64,000 bases of DNA, taken from contig JAMOPO010000003.1 in assembly GCA_027064425.1 (NCBI GenBank), forward strand, positions 62,001-126,000, read 5' to 3'. Within the stretch, counting starts at the first letter, position 1, and each line of letters begins with the position of its first letter. Below the pieces are notes generated by a model. That model was not told where the DNA came from. It was given only the letters and a program-made list of their open reading frames with translations, and searched no databases. A program made the translations under genes and the position numbers. This document shows positions 1 through 9,617 of this stretch, piece after piece. Source of the DNA: Methanobacteriota archaeon. Lineage in GTDB: Archaea; JAADCQ01; Methanopyri; Methanopyrales; Methanopyraceae.

Positions 1-3
1 CGG

Positions 4-3000
4 GTGATGCTCTCGGTCTACGTGCCAGGGTCGGGGTACAGGTCGCTGGCGATTCGAGTGGATCCGCAGCGGTTCCACCGGTGGCTGCGAGAGCTGGAGC
101 GCGGCGGCAAGGGCCTCCTGGTCTACGACGTGCGGCTAGCGCGCGAGCTTCCGGGTTGGGTCGTGGACGCGCTCGACTCGGCGGTGCCGCGGATGAGAGA
201 CCTGCTGGGTGGGCTTCCGGACGACCTCGTGGTGGTCTTCACGCACGGAGTTTACGCGCTGACCCGAGTCCGCGCGGTGGTGGAGGAGCTCACCGACCGG
301 CTGGATCGGGCGGCGAGGCGGTACGGGGTCAGGGCGGTCGCCGTCTTCTGCGGACTCGGGGTCGTGACGCCGGCTCAGGTCCTGGACGAGCTGCGCGAGC
401 TGGGCAAGCGCGTGGAGGTAGTGGTCAGCGCCCGGGCCTTCACGCTCAACTTCCCCAGGCCGGCGGAGTACGTGCTGTCCCGGCTGGACGTTCCGCTGGT
501 GCAGATCGTCTTCCCGTTCTCGAGCGATGAGAGGATGGCGGTCGGCAGGTACGTGAGCGAGCGGTCCGGCCCGCTGCTGGAGTGGACGTACCAGGTCCAG
601 CTGGGCTCGGAGCGCGAGGGCGGGTTCTGGTTCCGCGTCCTGTGGCTGAACGCGCCCGAGGGGCCGAGGCTTCTCCCGGGTGCGCCGGACGACCTGGCGG
701 GCCTGGTCGAGCGGCTGCTCAGGCTGAGAAAGCTGCCGAACCGTGACAAGCGGATCGCCCTCGTCGTGTACTGCTACCCGCCGGGACGCTCGGGGCTGGG
801 GGCCGCGTACCTAGACGTTCCGCGGAGCCTGGTGCGGCTGCTGGCCGCGCTCGCCGGGGCCGGGTTCGACCTGGGCCCCGCGACTCGGTTCTTCTCTCGG
901 CTATGGGCCCTGTACCGCGAGAGCCCGGAGAAGGCGAGGCTGCTGGAGAAGGCGCTCTCAACGGTCTTCGGGCTGCTCGCCGCCGGAGTGGATCCGCACC
1001 GTCCCGAGCGCTCGGTGGCGCTGCTGGTGAACGTGGGTCCGTGGAGCGGGCCGGAGCTGAGGAGGATCGTGAGCCTGTACCGGGGCGCTCGCGGGGAGTG
1101 GTCCACCGTCGTGGACGGCGTCCCGGTGCGGGTCATCGTTGATCGCGGCCTGATCACCGTGAGGATCGGCGACCTAGAGTTCACGCTGGGCCGCGTCTCA
1201 TCGGATCAGCTGGTGCCGGCCGATCGAGTGAAGGAGTGGTTCCGAGAGGACGTGCTCCGTCGGCTGAAGGCGTACCTGGACCTGGTGCGCGAGTGCAACC
1301 CCGCCGCCTACGAGCGGGCGCGCCGAGCCATTGAGGGCATGCTGAGGGCCTTCCGAGAGACCTGGGGTCCGGCCACCTCCAACCGCGGGCTGATGATCTG
1401 CGACGGGCACTACCTGGTCCCGGCCCTGGTGATAGGGAAGGTTGCGATCGTGCTGCAGCCGCCCCGGGGCTGGTCCGCCACCTCCACCGTCTACCACTCC
1501 CGAACCCTGCCACCGCACTGGCAGTACATCGCCGCGTACGAGTGGATACGGCGCGTGTTCCGGGCGGACGCGGTGGTTTACGTGGGCACCCACGGCACGT
1601 TCGAGTTCCTGCCCGGGCACGACCGCGGCCTGACGGTCACGGACTGGACGCACCTCCTCCTGCCCGACGTCCCGCAGGCCTACTTCTACATCGTCAGCAA
1701 TCCCGGCGAGGCCCTCCTGGCCAAGTACCGGGCGGGAGCCGTGCTGCTGACGTACCCCTCCCCGCCCACCGGGTACTTCCGGGACTACCGGCGGTACGCG
1801 GAGCTGGAGCGGCTCTGGTCCGAGTACGTTGCGTCCTCGGCCTACGGAGGATATCCGGCCGTCCAGCGTGAGATCCTGAGGAAGATCGTTGAGGAGGCCC
1901 GGAGGCTCGGGCTGCTGGACGAGATCGTGCGCGCGATCTTCCGGGAGCGCGGGCAGGCCCCACCGCCGGATCCGGTTCGGTGGGCGATGGAGCACCCGGA
2001 CGAGTTCCTCAGCGAGCTTCACGACTACCTGCTCAGCCTGCGAGGCGAGGCGTGCTTCTACGGGCTGCACACGCTGCTGGAGGACCTACCCGAGGACGTC
2101 GCGCTGCAGGAGGCGACGATGATCTACGCGCCCCGCTTCGCCCCGTACCTGGCGGTCGTGACGGGGTTCGTGGGGAAGGCCACGCTGCAGGAGGTGTACG
2201 AGCTGGCCGACGAGCGGCCCGAGCTGTACGAAAGGCTGAGGGAGGTCACGAGGAGGGTTCTGGAGAGGTTCCTGCGGCTGATCACGTCCAACCGGGCCCT
2301 AGTTGAGAGGCTCGACGAGTGGGTGCGGCTCGTCGACGAGGGCGAGCTGAAGGACGACGCGAGCCTCCTCTCCCGGGCGGACGCGATCCTGCACGAGCCG
2401 TCCGTGCGCTCGGCCCTGCTCTCCGCGTTCTCGGAGGCGCTGTCCGAGGAGGGCCTGGTCAAGGTAACCTCCGAGTACGACGAGGACCTGCTGAAGCTCC
2501 TCGCCGGCGCTTACCGAGAGTACGTGCACGTGCTGCGGTCCGGGGAGTACGAGCTGCGAGGACTTCTAGCGTTCCTGAGCGGTGGCCACGTGCCCACCGG
2601 TGGCCTCGGTGAGCCACTGTGGAACCCGAGGGCCTTCCCGGTGGGCCGCAACGGAGTCCCCTTCGATCCTCACACCCTACCCACCCCGGAGGCGTGGGAG
2701 GTGGCCAAGCGACTCGTGGACGAGCTCCTCGCCCGGTACTACCGGCTGCACCACCGGTGGCCCGAGACGGTCACGGTCATCCTCTTCGCGGCCCACGAGC
2801 TCACCTCGGGTGGCCTCGGGATCGCCGAGGTGCTCTACCTGCTCGGGGTCAAGCCGGTCTGGGACCCGGGCACCGGCAGGGTCGTGGCGCTCCGGGTCAT
2901 CCCGCTGGACAAGCTGACGGTCCGGGTGGACGGCGTCCCGGTGCGCCGGCCCCGAATCGACGTGATCGCCCTCTGCACCGCCGTCATGACGTCGATCGAG

Positions 3001-4806
3001 CCCCTGATCCGCCTGCTGGCCCTGGCCTCCCGGATGGTCTGCCGACTCAACGAGCCGCCGGAGTGGAACTACCCGAGGAAGCACTACCTGCGGCTGGTCG
3101 AGGCGGGCGTCGAGGAGCGAATCGCGGCGACGCGGGTGTTCGGGGAGCCGCCCGGTGACCCGCAGGGTACGGGCGTCAACCGAGTCATCGAGTTCGGGTG
3201 GTCGGAGCTGACCGAGGGCCTGGGCATCTCCGGGTCCGGGACGCTGGACCAGCGCCTCCTGGGCAGAGTCGTTCAGTCGTTCGAGTCCCGCGTCGCGTAC
3301 GCGTTCGTCGTCGAGGGGCCGGACGGGACCGAGGTCCGGCTGGACGCGCTGACCGGGTACCGCGCCGCGCTCTCGGCCGTGAGGGCCTTCCGCCTGCTGG
3401 CCCGAACCGTGGACGTCGTCGTGGACCAGATCGTCAACGCGTTCAACGTGATCGACGTCAACGACTACTACTCCTGGGCCGGCGGCATGGCCGCCTACGT
3501 CCGGTGGCTGCGCGGCCGCGAGCCGCTGGTGTACTTCACCGTCGCCCGGAACCCGATGGCGGCGAGCGTTCAGAGCCTGGCCGAGCGGGTCTCCATCGAG
3601 GTCCGGACGGAGCTGCTGAGCCCGAGCTGGTGGCGCGCACTGATGGAGCACGGCCCGGACGTCGGGTGGCACGAGGTGGAGAAGCGCTTGGGGAACCTGA
3701 TCGGAGTCCTCTCGACCATGAGGCAGGCTCGGTCCGTCGGCGACGTTCTCTTGACGCGAATCGCCCGCACGATCGTGGCCATGCTCCGGGTCTACCGGCC
3801 GAACACCCCGCTGGGGTGGGCCAACGTACAGTCCGCACTGGCGTGGCTCGTCGAGGCCGCCAGGGTCGGGCTCTGGCACCCGGACAGGAGGACCCTAGCG
3901 GACGTCGTCCGTGCGTGGGCCGAGGTAACGGCCCGGTACGGCCCGTCCACGTGCCACCACACGAGCCCCAACCCAAGCACCGTCGCCTACGTCCAGCGCG
4001 TGGCGTCGATTCTCCACCTCGCGGACGTACAGCGCCTGCTGCCCAAGGTGGTGGCCGCCTACCGGAGCCTGGATAACCCCGAGATCGTGCGGCGGATAGC
4101 CTCGCTGGAGCGGGCGATACCACCGTCACCCCGGTCGTCCCCGGAGACCGTACCGACGACCGGGACGCCAGCGGTCGGAGCACCCGCGACGACAGCACCC
4201 GGCCGGCCCGCCCGCGGATCCGGATCACCCGGTCCCGGGTCGTCGGCACTCCGAGCCCGGGCGGTCATCAGGCCGACCTCAGCGACCGGTCGCGCAAGCT
4301 ACGGGACCGGGGCGCCCGGGGGCGGAGGCGTACGCGCCCTTACCAGAGCGATCGCGAGGGTAGTCGCCGAGACCGCGCGGGTCATCCGCACCGTGGAGTC
4401 TCCCCACCGGGTCGCGGCCAGCGTAGTCTCGCCCGCGCGCAGCATCCCGCCCCTCCCCGGGACGACGCCGGCAGGAACCCGCCGGGCCCGCGGTAGGCCT
4501 GGGGTACCCAGGAGTCGGGGCGAGTCTCGAGCTGAGCTTCCCTCAGCCTCCGGCGGCAGGATCCTCACCCGCGCCGCCTCGGGCACTCTAAGCTCGCTCG
4601 GCCCGGCGACGCGCTCGCGCGCGACGGCCGGTGGTAAGGCCCGGGGTGCCACTCGGCCCCCAGCAGCCCGGACGATGAGCCGGATGAGCTCGGCCGCGAC
4701 CCCGCCCCGGGAGATCTGGGAGTGGGTGCTGGCCCTGCTCCTGACGATCCTGGTCGCGTCGGTGGGTGCACTCTGGAAACGGGTTGAGAGCGCCGGGAAA
4801 TGGTGA
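4..4806 (+). CDS. cobN: CobN / magnesium-chelatase H-type large subunit with C-terminal membrane anchor
   Basis: Large subunit of the CobN/ChlH metal-chelatase family, which inserts cobalt or another metal into a tetrapyrrole with ATPase partners. The family signature GTHGTFEFLPGH is at about residues 528-539, and conserved blocks continue to about residue 1350. At 1600 aa it is several hundred residues longer than usual. The excess is a Ser/Pro/Thr/Arg-rich low-complexity stretch (about 1370-1565) followed by one hydrophobic segment (about 1571-1590) and a short basic end, so the protein looks tail-anchored. The reading frame is open to the left window edge, so the GTG at 4 or ATG at 7 may not be the true start. 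Corrin genes cbiL and cbiT lie 4 kb downstream. Cobalt as the metal is inferred; no small chelatase subunits are in the window. Confidence 0.85.
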   Translation: MMLSVYVPGSGYRSLAIRVDPQRFHRWLRELERGGKGLLVYDVRLARELPGWVVDALDSAVPRMRDLLGGLPDDLVVVFTHGVYALTRVRAVVEELTDRLDRAARRYGVRAVAVFCGLGVVTPAQVLDELRELGKRVEVVVSARAFTLNFPRPAEYVLSRLDVPLVQIVFPFSSDERMAVGRYVSERSGPLLEWTYQVQLGSEREGGFWFRVLWLNAPEGPRLLPGAPDDLAGLVERLLRLRKLPNRDKRIALVVYCYPPGRSGLGAAYLDVPRSLVRLLAALAGAGFDLGPATRFFSRLWALYRESPEKARLLEKALSTVFGLLAAGVDPHRPERSVALLVNVGPWSGPELRRIVSLYRGARGEWSTVVDGVPVRVIVDRGLITVRIGDLEFTLGRVSSDQLVPADRVKEWFREDVLRRLKAYLDLVRECNPAAYERARRAIEGMLRAFRETWGPATSNRGLMICDGHYLVPALVIGKVAIVLQPPRGWSATSTVYHSRTLPPHWQYIAAYEWIRRVFRADAVVYVGTHGTFEFLPGHDRGLTVTDWTHLLLPDVPQAYFYIVSNPGEALLAKYRAGAVLLTYPSPPTGYFRDYRRYAELERLWSEYVASSAYGGYPAVQREILRKIVEEARRLGLLDEIVRAIFRERGQAPPPDPVRWAMEHPDEFLSELHDYLLSLRGEACFYGLHTLLEDLPEDVALQEATMIYAPRFAPYLAVVTGFVGKATLQEVYELADERPELYERLREVTRRVLERFLRLITSNRALVERLDEWVRLVDEGELKDDASLLSRADAILHEPSVRSALLSAFSEALSEEGLVKVTSEYDEDLLKLLAGAYREYVHVLRSGEYELRGLLAFLSGGHVPTGGLGEPLWNPRAFPVGRNGVPFDPHTLPTPEAWEVAKRLVDELLARYYRLHHRWPETVTVILFAAHELTSGGLGIAEVLYLLGVKPVWDPGTGRVVALRVIPLDKLTVRVDGVPVRRPRIDVIALCTAVMTSIEPLIRLLALASRMVCRLNEPPEWNYPRKHYLRLVEAGVEERIAATRVFGEPPGDPQGTGVNRVIEFGWSELTEGLGISGSGTLDQRLLGRVVQSFESRVAYAFVVEGPDGTEVRLDALTGYRAALSAVRAFRLLARTVDVVVDQIVNAFNVIDVNDYYSWAGGMAAYVRWLRGREPLVYFTVARNPMAASVQSLAERVSIEVRTELLSPSWWRALMEHGPDVGWHEVEKRLGNLIGVLSTMRQARSVGDVLLTRIARTIVAMLRVYRPNTPLGWANVQSALAWLVEAARVGLWHPDRRTLADVVRAWAEVTARYGPSTCHHTSPNPSTVAYVQRVASILHLADVQRLLPKVVAAYRSLDNPEIVRRIASLERAIPPSPRSSPETVPTTGTPAVGAPATTAPGRPARGSGSPGPGSSALRARAVIRPTSATGRASYGTGAPGGGGVRALTRAIARVVAETARVIRTVESPHRVAASVVSPARSIPPLPGTTPAGTRRARGRPGVPRSRGESRAELPSASGGRILTRAASGTLSSLGPATRSRATAGGKARGATRPPAARTMSRMSSAATPPREIWEWVLALLLTILVASVGALWKRVESAGKW

Positions 4807-4809
4807 TCA

Positions 4810-6450
4810 TCAGAACGCAAACCAGCCGGGTAGGGCGTACGGGACGCTCGGCCTGCGACCCTTGAGGAACGCGTCCAGCGCCTCCTTTCTCCCCACTCCG
4901 GGCAGTCGTGAGAGCACGTCGGGCCCGTCCTCTCGCCGGATCGGGAGGGGGACGATCTCCACGGAACGTGCCGAGTGGCCGACCACGAGCCCGTCGATCC
5001 ACTCCCCGGGCTCCCGGTCGGCCGCGAGCCTGCACGCGATCGGGTACGACCCAATCTGCCGGGCGAACTCGGGCTTACGGGGTTCCACGCGGAGGCGCCG
5101 GAGGACGGTCCCTTTCGGGACGACGCGGCGGAGCAGTTTCGGATCGATCTCCTCCCGAACGAACCGCTTGAAGGCGGTCACCCGGTCCCGGTTCCGCTCC
5201 AGCCACCTGGTCCCGTGCCTCTCCATCTCCGTCCCGGGGAACGGGACGACGTTGCGCACGTTGATCCGCCGGACGATGAGGCCCCGCTCCACCAGCTCCT
5301 TCAGCGCGCGCTCGTCGGTCCGGTAGCGCTCGCGGTCCTCGCCGATCAGACCGCACACGATGTTGATCCCCGGGAGCACGTACGGGAGGCCGTTCCACCC
5401 GCGGACGCGGCCGATGGAGGCGACGATGCGGATGGCTCGGAACACCTCCTCCCTGGACCGCACGTTGAGGTTGTTGCGCTCGGCGACGCGCTCGTCGAAG
5501 GTCTCGACGCCGAAGGCGAGCACGTTACCTGGGGTCCCGTATCGGACGAGGAGCTTCGTGATCTCCCGGGACTCCTCCGGGTGCTCGGCGATGACCGCCG
5601 GGTTGGCGTTGTCCACGTGAAGCGTGACCAGGTCCGGCGCGACCGCGTTGATCCCTCTCAGCAGGCGGCGTAGGGCGTCCGGGTCGGGTTTGGGACGTTC
5701 GGTCTCACCGATCCCCCGGGCCATGTAGGAGTAGATGCAGGGCTGGCGACCGAGCCGGAAGTGTCGCACGCCGACCCGGTAGAGCGCCCTGACCTCCTCG
5801 ATGATGTGCTTGGGGGGCCGGAACTCGGGCCTCCCGTACCTTGGAACCTCGGTGCAGAAGGAGCAGCCGCCGCTGATGTACCGGGGGCAGCCGCGGTAGG
5901 TTTCCAGCTCGGCGATCACGGCGTCAGGGTAATCCACGTGCTCGCGGGCGGCGGGCGCCCCCTTGACCGCGTACTCTCGGAGCTCCTCGACCGCGCGCTC
6001 ACGCTCCGGGTCCACGGCCTCCGGTGAACCCTCGCGGACGAGGTCGTACACGACCGCCTCGACGTCCCCGGTGGCGACGAGATCGACGCCCTCCACCTCG
6101 GTCTCCGGCAGCTCGCCCCCGATTCGGCCGTGACCGGACTGCGCGGCCGGGCCGCCGAGGACGGTGATCGCGTCCACGTCCCGCAGTATCTCGAGCATCT
6201 CGTTCAGGTCCGCGGGCTCGGCGCCGAGGTACCGGCCCGGCGTGTGCACGCCGCAGATGCCCACGACCACGTCAAAGCGGTTGAGGTCGATCCTTCCCTC
6301 CCTCACCCGCTCGATGGGGACGTAGCGGACCTCGGAGGCGCCGGCGGCCCGGGCGGCCCCGTAGGCGTAACGCGGGTGGGTGCCCAGGTAGGGTGGGACG
6401 CCGAGTCCGGCGGGCTCGTCGGTGTACCCGTCGACGATGGCGACCCTCAC
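4810..6450 (-). CDS. Radical SAM protein with N-terminal B12-binding-like domain and C-terminal helix-hairpin-helix
   Basis: Predicted Fe-S/SAM radical enzyme of unknown substrate, 546 aa. The N-terminal 150 residues look like a B12-binding-type Rossmann fold. The cluster-binding cysteines at about 187-198 read CPRYISGGCSFC, so the spacing is C-x7-C-x2-C rather than the textbook CxxxCxxC, as I recall for a small archaeal subgroup. The C-terminus carries a helix-hairpin-helix (LPGVGRKEALDAFL, about 520-533), suggesting nucleic-acid binding. It starts with GTG and follows polB by 5 nt on the same strand, so the two are probably co-transcribed. A nucleic-acid modification or repair role is inferred only from the HhH and the polB context. 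Confidence 0.75.
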   Translation of the reverse strand: MRVAIVDGYTDEPAGLGVPPYLGTHPRYAYGAARAAGASEVRYVPIERVREGRIDLNRFDVVVGICGVHTPGRYLGAEPADLNEMLEILRDVDAITVLGGPAAQSGHGRIGGELPETEVEGVDLVATGDVEAVVYDLVREGSPEAVDPERERAVEELREYAVKGAPAAREHVDYPDAVIAELETYRGCPRYISGGCSFCTEVPRYGRPEFRPPKHIIEEVRALYRVGVRHFRLGRQPCIYSYMARGIGETERPKPDPDALRRLLRGINAVAPDLVTLHVDNANPAVIAEHPEESREITKLLVRYGTPGNVLAFGVETFDERVAERNNLNVRSREEVFRAIRIVASIGRVRGWNGLPYVLPGINIVCGLIGEDRERYRTDERALKELVERGLIVRRINVRNVVPFPGTEMERHGTRWLERNRDRVTAFKRFVREEIDPKLLRRVVPKGTVLRRLRVEPRKPEFARQIGSYPIACRLAADREPGEWIDGLVVGHSARSVEIVPLPIRREDGPDVLSRLPGVGRKEALDAFLKGRRPSVPYALPGWFAF

Positions 6451-6455
6451 GCGGG

Positions 6456-8948
6456 TTACCCCATGAACTGGTCGAGCGTCTTCTGCGAGGTGGTCTCGCC
6501 CACGATCTGGCTCCTGGAGTACCCCAGCGCCTTCATGATGCGCTCGACGGCCGGCAGGATCTGGTGCTCGATGTAGTAATCGATGTCCGGCTCCTTGCCC
6601 TCCTCCCGGGCCAGCTCGACCGGATAGGCCTTGTCGCTGACGCTGCCGGGCCCGCGGACGATCACGTAGCGTACGATGGTGCCGGGTTCGGGCTCGGTTC
6701 CCAGGCGCCGGGCGAGCCGCAGCGCGGCGCGAACGTGCGGGCCCTTCTGGACGTACTCGGAGGGCCTCTTCGTGAGCTGGGAGGTAACGGCGAGCTCGTC
6801 CAGATCCACCTCGCCCGAGCGCAGCCGGTCGAGCACCCGGTGGATCTCCTTGAGGGCCGCGTCCGGGTCGTTGTCCTCGAGGATGCGCTTGAGCACCCGG
6901 CGCTGGGTCTCGCGCGCGATCGGGGCCCAGTCCCGGCGCACGACCTCGAGTCCCTTCGTCACGATCTTGCCCTCGGTCGTGTAACCGGCGTACTTCTTCT
7001 TGGTCACGAACAGGATGCGCTCGTACACGTCCTCGAGCTCGAGCTCGACCGGCAGCCGCTCGTTCACGTACTCCAGGAACTCCTTCACGCGGTCGATGGT
7101 CTCGCTGAGGTCGGCGTCGGGCAGCTTGAGGAACAGGGAGTCCGTGTCACCGTAGACGACCTTCAGCCCGTACTTCTCCTCCGCGATCTCTCGGACCTTG
7201 CGGATGTAGTACCGGCCCCAGGCGGTCACGCTCTCCGCGCACTCCCGGCAGTACCAGCGCGCGTTGGCCCACCCCATGTAACCGTAGTAGCTGTTCGCCA
7301 GGACCTTGTAGGCCTGCTGTCGCACGTCGAGGAGCTTGTACTTCTTGGGCTCCTCGTCCGGGTCCACCTCGCGCAGCCGGGCCTTGTACTCCCGGCGCCG
7401 CTTGATCAGGCGCTTGACCAGCCGGGGAAAGAAGCCCTCGCGCTTCCGGCAGAACTTGTGGCCGACGCTCGGCGTGACGGTGGCCTCGGCGGGGTCGTCC
7501 GCCTCCTCGACCGTGACCTCCGGGCAGCAGTCGCAGTCGAACGTGTCGGGCGAGATGTTGTGGTGGACCATCACGTTGGGGTACAGGCTGGCGAAGTCGA
7601 CGCACACGACGTTCTCGTGCAGGCCGATCTCCGGCTCGAACACGATGGCTCCCTTGTAGGCCTCCCTCCGCCGCCGCTCGTACTCGTCCCGCGAGGGCTT
7701 GTTCGGCGCCAGGATCCCCTCGCGGCGCGCGAGGTACAGCGCCCGCCACTCCGCTAGCTGCCCGAAGCTGAACCGGACGGCGTCCGGCAGGGGCAGCCGG
7801 GTCAGGTAAGAGAGCTCCAGCTCGACCTGCGCGAGCTCGAGACCCAGCTCGAGCGTGTAGTGAGCGTCCTCCGCGGAGTACCGGAACAGCTTCTCCAGGT
7901 CCCCTCGCTTCCAGGCTTCATTGATCTCGTCCAGCTCCAGCTCCTCCTTGTCCACGCCGAGCACGTCCCGGACGGCCTCCTCCAGCGTGAACCGCTCCAG
8001 CTTGAGGTTCTTCTGGGCCGTGTGGTACAGGTCCACGTGCGCCCGACCAAAGATATCGGAGGCCTGCCGGGCCGCGCCCGGTCGGATGACGATGCCCCGC
8101 TTCCCGGGCGGTCGGGCGAGCCCGTCCACGTCCACGCCCAGCCGGTCCGCCCTCCGCTTCAGGTACGGGAGGTCGAACTCGTCGCCGTTGTAGGTGAACA
8201 CCACGTCCGGGTCGACCCGCCGGAACCGCTCAACGAACTCGCGCAGCATCGCGGCCTCAGACTCGCAGACGACGACCTCAGTCTCCACGCCGTCGACGGT
8301 GAACTCCGCCTCCTCCCCCTTCCACGTGAACACGTAGTTCTTCCGCTCACCGTCCGGCGTCCGGTACGAGAAGCTGATCGAGATCACCGGGCCGGACGAC
8401 TCCTTCGTGGTCGTCCCGGGCTCCGCCAGCACCTCGATGTCGAAGCTGGCCACCACCAGCTCGTCCAGCGGGTAGGGCCGGTGGTCCAGCTCCCGCGCCT
8501 CCTCCGCGTCCGCGAAGTAGGCCGGGAGTCCCGACCACGATCCCTCCTCCAGCCCGGACACGTCGATCTCGGACGCGGGCGGCACGTTCAGGTCAATGGC
8601 CGCGCGGCGCACGAACGGGATGTCCGCCTCGTACACCTCCTTGACGCCGTCCAGCTCCTTGACCTGCTCTCGGAGCTTCGGCACGACCTTGGGGTAGGTG
8701 ACCTCCACCCGGTACAGCTCGACCCGCTCGCCCGAGTACGGGTGGCGACGCTCGACCTCCTCGACCCTGACGACCCCGGAGAGGTCCTCCAGCCGGCTCG
8801 GATCGAACCCGTCCTCGGCCTCCACGTAGAAATAGGGTCGGAAGCCGCGGACTACGAGCGCGGCGGGCTCACCGTCCCGGAGCCGGCCCACGAATATCAC
8901 GTCCGGGTCGCCCTTACGGGCGTAGTCCACCCAGACGCTCCGGAGCAC
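6456..8948 (-). CDS. polB: Family B DNA polymerase
   Basis: Replicative or repair DNA polymerase with 3'-5' proofreading, 830 aa, the usual size for archaeal PolB. The Exo I motif FDIEVL is near residue 168. Polymerase motif A (DFASLYPNVM) is near 449 and motif C (YGDTDS) near 599. A cysteine-rich segment between motifs A and B fits the structural metal or disulphide site of thermophilic PolB. The C-terminus SQKTLDQFMG is a good PCNA-interacting (PIP) box. No intein interrupts motifs A or C. The GTG start lies 15 nt after the cbiL stop on the same strand, and a radical SAM gene follows 5 nt downstream. Confidence 0.97.
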   Translation of the reverse strand: MLRSVWVDYARKGDPDVIFVGRLRDGEPAALVVRGFRPYFYVEAEDGFDPSRLEDLSGVVRVEEVERRHPYSGERVELYRVEVTYPKVVPKLREQVKELDGVKEVYEADIPFVRRAAIDLNVPPASEIDVSGLEEGSWSGLPAYFADAEEARELDHRPYPLDELVVASFDIEVLAEPGTTTKESSGPVISISFSYRTPDGERKNYVFTWKGEEAEFTVDGVETEVVVCESEAAMLREFVERFRRVDPDVVFTYNGDEFDLPYLKRRADRLGVDVDGLARPPGKRGIVIRPGAARQASDIFGRAHVDLYHTAQKNLKLERFTLEEAVRDVLGVDKEELELDEINEAWKRGDLEKLFRYSAEDAHYTLELGLELAQVELELSYLTRLPLPDAVRFSFGQLAEWRALYLARREGILAPNKPSRDEYERRRREAYKGAIVFEPEIGLHENVVCVDFASLYPNVMVHHNISPDTFDCDCCPEVTVEEADDPAEATVTPSVGHKFCRKREGFFPRLVKRLIKRRREYKARLREVDPDEEPKKYKLLDVRQQAYKVLANSYYGYMGWANARWYCRECAESVTAWGRYYIRKVREIAEEKYGLKVVYGDTDSLFLKLPDADLSETIDRVKEFLEYVNERLPVELELEDVYERILFVTKKKYAGYTTEGKIVTKGLEVVRRDWAPIARETQRRVLKRILEDNDPDAALKEIHRVLDRLRSGEVDLDELAVTSQLTKRPSEYVQKGPHVRAALRLARRLGTEPEPGTIVRYVIVRGPGSVSDKAYPVELAREEGKEPDIDYYIEHQILPAVERIMKALGYSRSQIVGETTSQKTLDQFMG

Positions 8949-8963
8949 GGCTCGATCCCCCGA

Positions 8964-9617
8964 TCACCGGATCCCGACGACGGTACAGAGGTAGCCGGGA
9001 TCCTCCGGTTCCTCGATCTTCTTCACCTCTTCCCCAGGGAAGCACAGCTCGCGGCACAGGTACACGTCGAACCCCTCCTCGAGGAGCCGCCGTATCCCGC
9101 GCTTGATCGGCTTGTACAGGATGACGGCGTCCACATCGTCCAGCCGGTCCGGGGGCTCGCGAGTGCACACCAGCAGCCGGTCGTTCCCCATAACCAGCGG
9201 TCTCCCGATCCGGACCGCGCACAGCAGTCCGGCCGGAATGCCCGGGATCAGCTCCACGTTCACGTCCGCTCTCAGCCACCTTACGACGTGCCAGAAGGTG
9301 GAGTAGAGCGTCACGTCGCCCAGGCTGCAGACGGCCACCTCCCCGTGCTCGCGGAGCAGCTCCTCGGCGATCCTCGCGGCCTTACGGTAAGCTTTTTCTC
9401 GCTCCCGCCTGTCGCGGGTCATCGGAGCCTGGTATCCCACGATCACCGCCTCGGGGTTCAGCGACTTGACCACCTCCGCTGCCCGGCTGGAGGCCCCGAC
9501 GAAGGGGACCATGACCACGGGCACCCGTCTGATCACCTCGGCCGCCCTGAGCGTCACCAGGTCGGGGTCGCCTGGGCCCAGCCCCACCCCGTAGAGGGTG
9601 GGCCTCCCCGTGCTCAA
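8964..9617 (-). CDS. cbiL: Cobalt-factor II / precorrin-2 C20-methyltransferase
   Basis: SAM-dependent methyltransferase of the tetrapyrrole (CbiF/CbiL-type) family that adds the C20 methyl group in corrin-ring synthesis. The N-terminal motif GVGLGPGDPDLVTLRA (about residues 7-22) marks the fold, and the length of 217 aa fits CbiL. The only plausible start is a TTG at 9615-9617, just before that motif. The frame stays open further upstream, but there it only mirrors cbiT on the other strand. The start region overlaps the start of cbiT head-to-head by 20 bp, so the promoters of the pair must lie inside the opposite genes. CbiL rather than a sister methyltransferase is favoured by the N-terminal motif and the cbiT neighbour. 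Confidence 0.85.
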   Translation of the reverse strand: MSTGRPTLYGVGLGPGDPDLVTLRAAEVIRRVPVVMVPFVGASSRAAEVVKSLNPEAVIVGYQAPMTRDRREREKAYRKAARIAEELLREHGEVAVCSLGDVTLYSTFWHVVRWLRADVNVELIPGIPAGLLCAVRIGRPLVMGNDRLLVCTREPPDRLDDVDAVILYKPIKRGIRRLLEEGFDVYLCRELCFPGEEVKKIEEPEDPGYLCTVVGIR

